Shown: piece by piece, positions 60,933-64,000 of the stretch | Position numbering within the stretch: the stretch's first letter is position 1 | How the letters are laid out: every line of letters starts with the position of its first letter | Source of the DNA: Streptomyces sp. NBC_00457 | Lineage (GTDB): Bacteria > Actinomycetota > Actinomycetes > Streptomycetales > Streptomycetaceae | Direction of reading: 5' to 3' | DNA: 64,000 nt | Assembly (NCBI RefSeq): GCF_036014015.1 | Contig: NZ_CP107905.1 | Location: 5,704,001-5,768,000, forward strand | Notes under the pieces: model-generated | Database searches by the model: none | Told to the model about the DNA's origin: nothing | What the model saw: only the letters and a program-made list of their open reading frames with translations | Translations under genes and position numbers: made by a program

Positions 60933-62192
60933 ATGGCCACCGATCTCGTCGTCATCGGGCTGGGGCATGTCGGGCTGCCGCTGTCCAGAGCCGCCGTCTC
61001 GGCAGGTCTGGCGACCGTGGGGTACGACGTGTCCGGCACGGTGGTGTCGGGACTCGCCGCAGGACGCTCCCATGTCGGCGGCGTCTTGGACGCCGAGGTC
61101 GCGGTCATGCTGGACGCGGGCTTTCATGCCACGACCGACCCAGCGGTGCTGGACGGCGCGCAGACCGTGGTGATCTGTGTGCCGACCGGACTCACACCGG
61201 AAGGCTTACCCGACCTGTCCGCGGTCGAGGACGCAGCCCGGGTCGTCGCCGCCCGGCTGCGCCCCGGCATGCTCGTCGTCCTGGAGTCCACCAGCTATCC
61301 CGGCACCACGGAGGACGTCGTGCGGCCGCTGCTGGAGCACGGCAGCGGGCTGCAGGCGGGCGAGGACTTCCACCTGGCCTATTCGCCGCAGCGCATCGAC
61401 CCCGGCAACGAGACGTGGACCATCCGCAACACGCCCAAGGTCGTGAGCGGTTGCAGCGCTCTGTGCGCCAAGTACGCCGTCGCGTTCTACTCCCGGTTCG
61501 TGGACCACCTCGTCGTGGCTCGCGGTACGCGGGAGGCGGAGATGGCCAAACTCCTGGAAAACACCTACCGGTACGTCAACATGGCCCTGGTCGACGAAGT
61601 GGCACTGTTCTGCCACGAGACCGGCATCGACATCTGGGACGTGCTGCACTGCGCCGCATCCAAGCCGTTCGGCTTCGCACCCTTCAGGCCCGGACCCGGC
61701 GTCGGCGGACACTGCATTCCCGTCGACCCCCGCTATCTCGCCGCGCGGGCCGAATCCCAGGGCTTCGCCTTCCGCACGCTGGCAGCCGCCCACGAGGTCC
61801 TCGGCCGTATGCCGAACCATGTCGTGGACCGGGCGTTGGCCCTGCTCACCGACGTCCGGGGCGGCCCTGAGGGCGCTCGCGCCCTGCTGCTCGGCATCAC
61901 CTACAAAGCGGATGTGGCCGACGTCCGGGAGACGCCGGCGCACCCCGTGGCGGCAGGACTGCTCGCTGCCGGTGCCGAGGTGTCCTACCACGACCCGTAC
62001 ATAGCCGAGTTCACTGTCGGCGGACGGTCGTTGCCGCGCACCGAAAACCTCCAGGAAGCCATGGCCCAGGCCGATGTGGCGATCCTGTTGCAGGACCACG
62101 CCTGTTACGCCAGGGAAGCACTGGGCCAGGCTCGCTGCGCCCTGCTCGACACCCGCGGCAAAGCCGTGGGCAGCCGGGTCACCCTTCTCTGA
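60933..62192 (+). CDS. Nucleotide-sugar dehydrogenase (UDP-glucose/GDP-mannose type)
   Basis: A 419-residue enzyme. The N-terminal NAD domain has VVIGLGHVGLPLSRAAV, the central domain EMAKLLENTYRYVNMALVDE with the catalytic Lys, and the catalytic Cys is in GPGVGGHCIPVDPRYL (near 263). The C-terminal UDP-binding domain has LGITYKADVADVRETPA. It oxidises a sugar C6 twice to a uronic acid; closest in style to WecC/TviB-type UDP-HexNAc dehydrogenases. No glycosyltransferase partner is adjacent. Ribosome site AGGAGA before ATG 60933. Confidence 0.92.
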   Translation: MATDLVVIGLGHVGLPLSRAAVSAGLATVGYDVSGTVVSGLAAGRSHVGGVLDAEVAVMLDAGFHATTDPAVLDGAQTVVICVPTGLTPEGLPDLSAVEDAARVVAARLRPGMLVVLESTSYPGTTEDVVRPLLEHGSGLQAGEDFHLAYSPQRIDPGNETWTIRNTPKVVSGCSALCAKYAVAFYSRFVDHLVVARGTREAEMAKLLENTYRYVNMALVDEVALFCHETGIDIWDVLHCAASKPFGFAPFRPGPGVGGHCIPVDPRYLAARAESQGFAFRTLAAAHEVLGRMPNHVVDRALALLTDVRGGPEGARALLLGITYKADVADVRETPAHPVAAGLLAAGAEVSYHDPYIAEFTVGGRSLPRTENLQEAMAQADVAILLQDHACYAREALGQARCALLDTRGKAVGSRVTLL

Positions 62193-62387
62193 TCCCCGCG
62201 CCGGCCTGAGCCGGTGCCTCCTCGCGCCGGCCTGAGCCGGCGTCTCCCCCTGCCGGCCGTCGCCGGCCCCAGAGCCCGCGCAGCGGTACCGCCCTGCGCG
62301 GTCGCGGCCCTGCCCAGGTGCCGCGGTCCGTCATCCACCCGACACCACTCGACACCATCGGACACCGTCCGAGACTAGGAGAGACAC

Positions 62388-62921
62388 ATGAGCACCGCTG
62401 TCGCCAACGACCGTCTGGTGAAGCGCTTCGAGAAGTGGGACACCGACGGCAACGGCGTCCTGGAGGCGAGCGACTTCCAGGGCGAGGCCGCCCGGATCGC
62501 CCAGAACCTCGGCAAGAGCGCCGAATCCCCGGAAGCGCAGGAGCTCCACAGCGCGTTCCAGGGGCTGTACCAGCATCTGGCCCAGAAGGCCGGCGTCCCG
62601 GCCGGTGGCGCCATCAGCCGGGAGCAGTTCCTCGACGCCACGGGGGAGATGCTGTTCAAGGAGGGTGAGGCGAGCTTCAACCGCGCGCTCTCTCCCGTCG
62701 TGAAGGCGCTGATCCGCCTGTGCGACGACAACCACGACGGCGAGATCGACGCCCGTGAGTTCCAGGCCTGGCTGTCCGCCGTCGGCGTGCCGGCCTCCCA
62801 GGCCGGGAAGATGTTCCAGAAGGTGGACACGAACGGCGACGGAAGGCTGTCCGAGGACGAACTGCTGCAGGTCGTCCGTGACTTCCACTTCGGTCGCCTG
62901 GAGGTCGACCTGCTCGGCTGA
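62388..62921 (+). CDS. Calerythrin-like EF-hand calcium-binding protein
   Basis: A 177-residue helical protein with three canonical EF-hand loops, DTDGNGVLEASD (near 18), DDNHDGEIDARE (near 110) and DTNGDGRLSEDE (near 144), plus a degenerate second hand. This is the calerythrin layout of actinomycetes, a Ca2+ buffer or sensor in the cytoplasm. AGGAGAG precedes ATG 62388. In the 195 bp before it, GCCGGCCTGAGCCGG-type inverted segments occur twice and probably terminate the dehydrogenase. Confidence 0.92.
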   Translation: MSTAVANDRLVKRFEKWDTDGNGVLEASDFQGEAARIAQNLGKSAESPEAQELHSAFQGLYQHLAQKAGVPAGGAISREQFLDATGEMLFKEGEASFNRALSPVVKALIRLCDDNHDGEIDAREFQAWLSAVGVPASQAGKMFQKVDTNGDGRLSEDELLQVVRDFHFGRLEVDLLG

Positions 62922-62985
62922 CCTGCCCGAAGCGGCAGCTGTGACCCGGGTGGGCAACCACCCGGGTTCCACGGCCAGATGCCCT

Positions 62986-63432
62986 TCAGGCACCGGGCGG
63001 CGCGGGAACCGTGCCGTGGTTCCCGGGCCGGCCCTGGACGAAGGTGACGGTGGTCTCCGGCCCGAGGCCAAGGTCCCGGCCGCTGACCGGACGCGCCGCG
63101 TGGATCAGGATGTTGTAGTGGTTCGGCAGGTGGCAGGCGTCGAAGCCGAGCACCGTGCCGACGGTCGTGTCCCCGATCCGCACCAGGTCACCCCGGTCGA
63201 TCACACCACCGCACAACAGCTCGGCGAAGCCCAGGAAACCCACCCGGTCGATCCGGGCGCCCGGGCGCGGGTCCCACTGGTCGGTGGTGACCAGTTCGTG
63301 CACCTCGCCCCGGCGCACGCAACGTGCCGCGTGCTCCTCAAGCCGCATGCCGCGGTCCGTGCGGCGGTGCACGAGCACCTTGACCAGTGATCCGCGCACC
63401 ACACGCTTCGGGCCGTCCTCCGCCGGATTCAC
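62986..63432 (-). CDS. Small conserved protein coupled to the oxidoreductase
   Basis: A 148-residue soluble protein beginning VNPAEDGPKRVVRGSLVKVL. Blocks CVRRGEVHELVTTDQWDPR, VGFLGFAELLCGGVIDRGDL and VLGFDACHLPNHYNILIHA are distinctive, with several His/Cys/Asp that might bind a ligand. I do not recognise the family with certainty. GTG 63432 overlaps the stop of the Gfo/Idh gene (GTGA), implying a joint function. Confidence 0.7.
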   Translation of the reverse strand: MNPAEDGPKRVVRGSLVKVLVHRRTDRGMRLEEHAARCVRRGEVHELVTTDQWDPRPGARIDRVGFLGFAELLCGGVIDRGDLVRIGDTTVGTVLGFDACHLPNHYNILIHAARPVSGRDLGLGPETTVTFVQGRPGNHGTVPAPPGA

Positions 63433-64000
63433 CGGTCCGCGTCCGCTGCGGTCGTATCCAACGCGGGCCGGGCGCAGCGGTAGGCCGCCTCCACCAGTTC
63501 CAGCGCGGCCAGGCCGCCGTGCGCCCCCGGGCCGGCCGGGGCACCGGTACGGACCAGCGTGGCGAACTCGGTGAGGATCGCCTCGTACTCGTGCCACAGC
63601 GATGCCTTGAAGCCGGTGTGTCCGGCCAGCATGTCGGCGTGCAGCACCTCTCCGCCGGCCAGCTCCACCTCGATGTCCTTGCGTTCTCCCGGGTACGACC
63701 AGTCCAGCTCGACCGAGGCCGTGGTTCCCGTACGGCCCCGCAGGCGGATCACCGCCTGACGGTCGACGCCGGAGCCGTCGCGGTGGATCTCGCAGCCGGT
63801 GACGGCGAGTTCACCGAGCAGGAGCCGCACCAGGTCTAGGGCGTTGGGGCCGTTGTCCGCCACACAGCCGCCGCCGCAGCGGGCCGGGTCCAGGTACCAG
63901 TCCTCGCCGCCGAGATGCTCCTCGATGCGCTCCAGATAGCGCACCCGGACGGATCGGATCTCCCGGCCCGTCGTCCGGCGTGCCAGTGCGCGGACGGCTT
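63429..64000 (-). CDS. Gfo/Idh/MocA-family oxidoreductase, C-terminal part
   Basis: The frame is open to the window edge, so at least 190 residues of a longer gene are present. Visible are the C-terminal domain features of Gfo/Idh/MocA enzymes: DPARCGGGCVADNGPNALDL with the conserved Asp-x3-His-like helix (here N-A-L-D), GRTGTTASVELDWSYPG and a late helix LAALELVEAAYRCA. The NAD-binding half lies outside the window. Sugar or inositol dehydrogenase chemistry is likely; substrate unknown. Confidence 0.75.
   Translation of the reverse strand, partial: AVRALARRTTGREIRSVRVRYLERIEEHLGGEDWYLDPARCGGGCVADNGPNALDLVRLLLGELAVTGCEIHRDGSGVDRQAVIRLRGRTGTTASVELDWSYPGERKDIEVELAGGEVLHADMLAGHTGFKASLWHEYEAILTEFATLVRTGAPAGPGAHGGLAALELVEAAYRCARPALDTTAADADR

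Overview
The window is chromosomal DNA of a Streptomyces or very close relative. The evidence is uniformly high GC with G/C at third codon positions, frequent GTG starts, and a core gene order I recognise from Streptomyces chromosomes: ffs, dnaX, purD, purC, lsr2, purSQL, purF, purM, a DUF3073 gene, valine dehydrogenase, bldC and hrpA. Large overlapping frames opposite these genes are GC-bias shadows and are left out.

Region 1 (1-10.8 kb) is accessory chromosome. It holds a TetR regulator divergent from an atypical SDR, a three-gene chaperone-like cassette (zinc-ribbon membrane protein, small GrpE-like protein, Hsp70 homologue), a membrane-anchored polysaccharide deacetylase, a decayed GT87-type membrane glycosyltransferase, an AAA/DUF234 ATPase with a perfect inverted repeat at its promoter, and a small membrane protein.

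Region 2 (10,865-26,792) is the most notable part. It is a 15.9-kb arsenic-detoxification island bounded by a perfect 42-bp direct repeat that covers the 3' end of tRNA-Ser(GGA) and its downstream flank. It carries four ArsR-family regulators (one fused to a LMW-phosphatase/ArsC domain), two arsenate reductases, a thioredoxin/thioredoxin reductase pair, an aquaglyceroporin, two MFS permeases, a CadI/ArsI dioxygenase-fold protein and several flavoproteins. It has no ArsB or Acr3 pump and no integrase. Each ArsR has a recognisable inverted-repeat operator next to it. A TIGR02391/HEPN-like gene inside is frameshifted at the His codon of its RX4H motif.

Region 3 (26.7-57.7 kb) is core. It starts with tRNA-Ser, SRP RNA and dnaX, followed by the purine genes purD, purC, purS-purQ-purL, purF and purM. 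Interspersed are an M48-like pseudo-peptidase with 42-bp coding repeats, a DMFase-like protein, a two-component system plus ABC exporter flanked by two identical tRNA-Gly genes, lsr2, a 34-bp tandem repeat array, a META-domain lipoprotein, valine dehydrogenase, bldC, and the RNA helicase hrpA flanked by identical tRNA-Asp genes.

Region 4 (57.7-64 kb) is accessory again. It holds a protein with an LQRSAGN N-terminal motif and a putative Stv-type adhesin domain, a GNAT enzyme, a small secreted protein, a nucleotide-sugar dehydrogenase, an EF-hand protein, and a translationally coupled pair of a Gfo/Idh oxidoreductase (cut by the window edge) and a small unknown protein.
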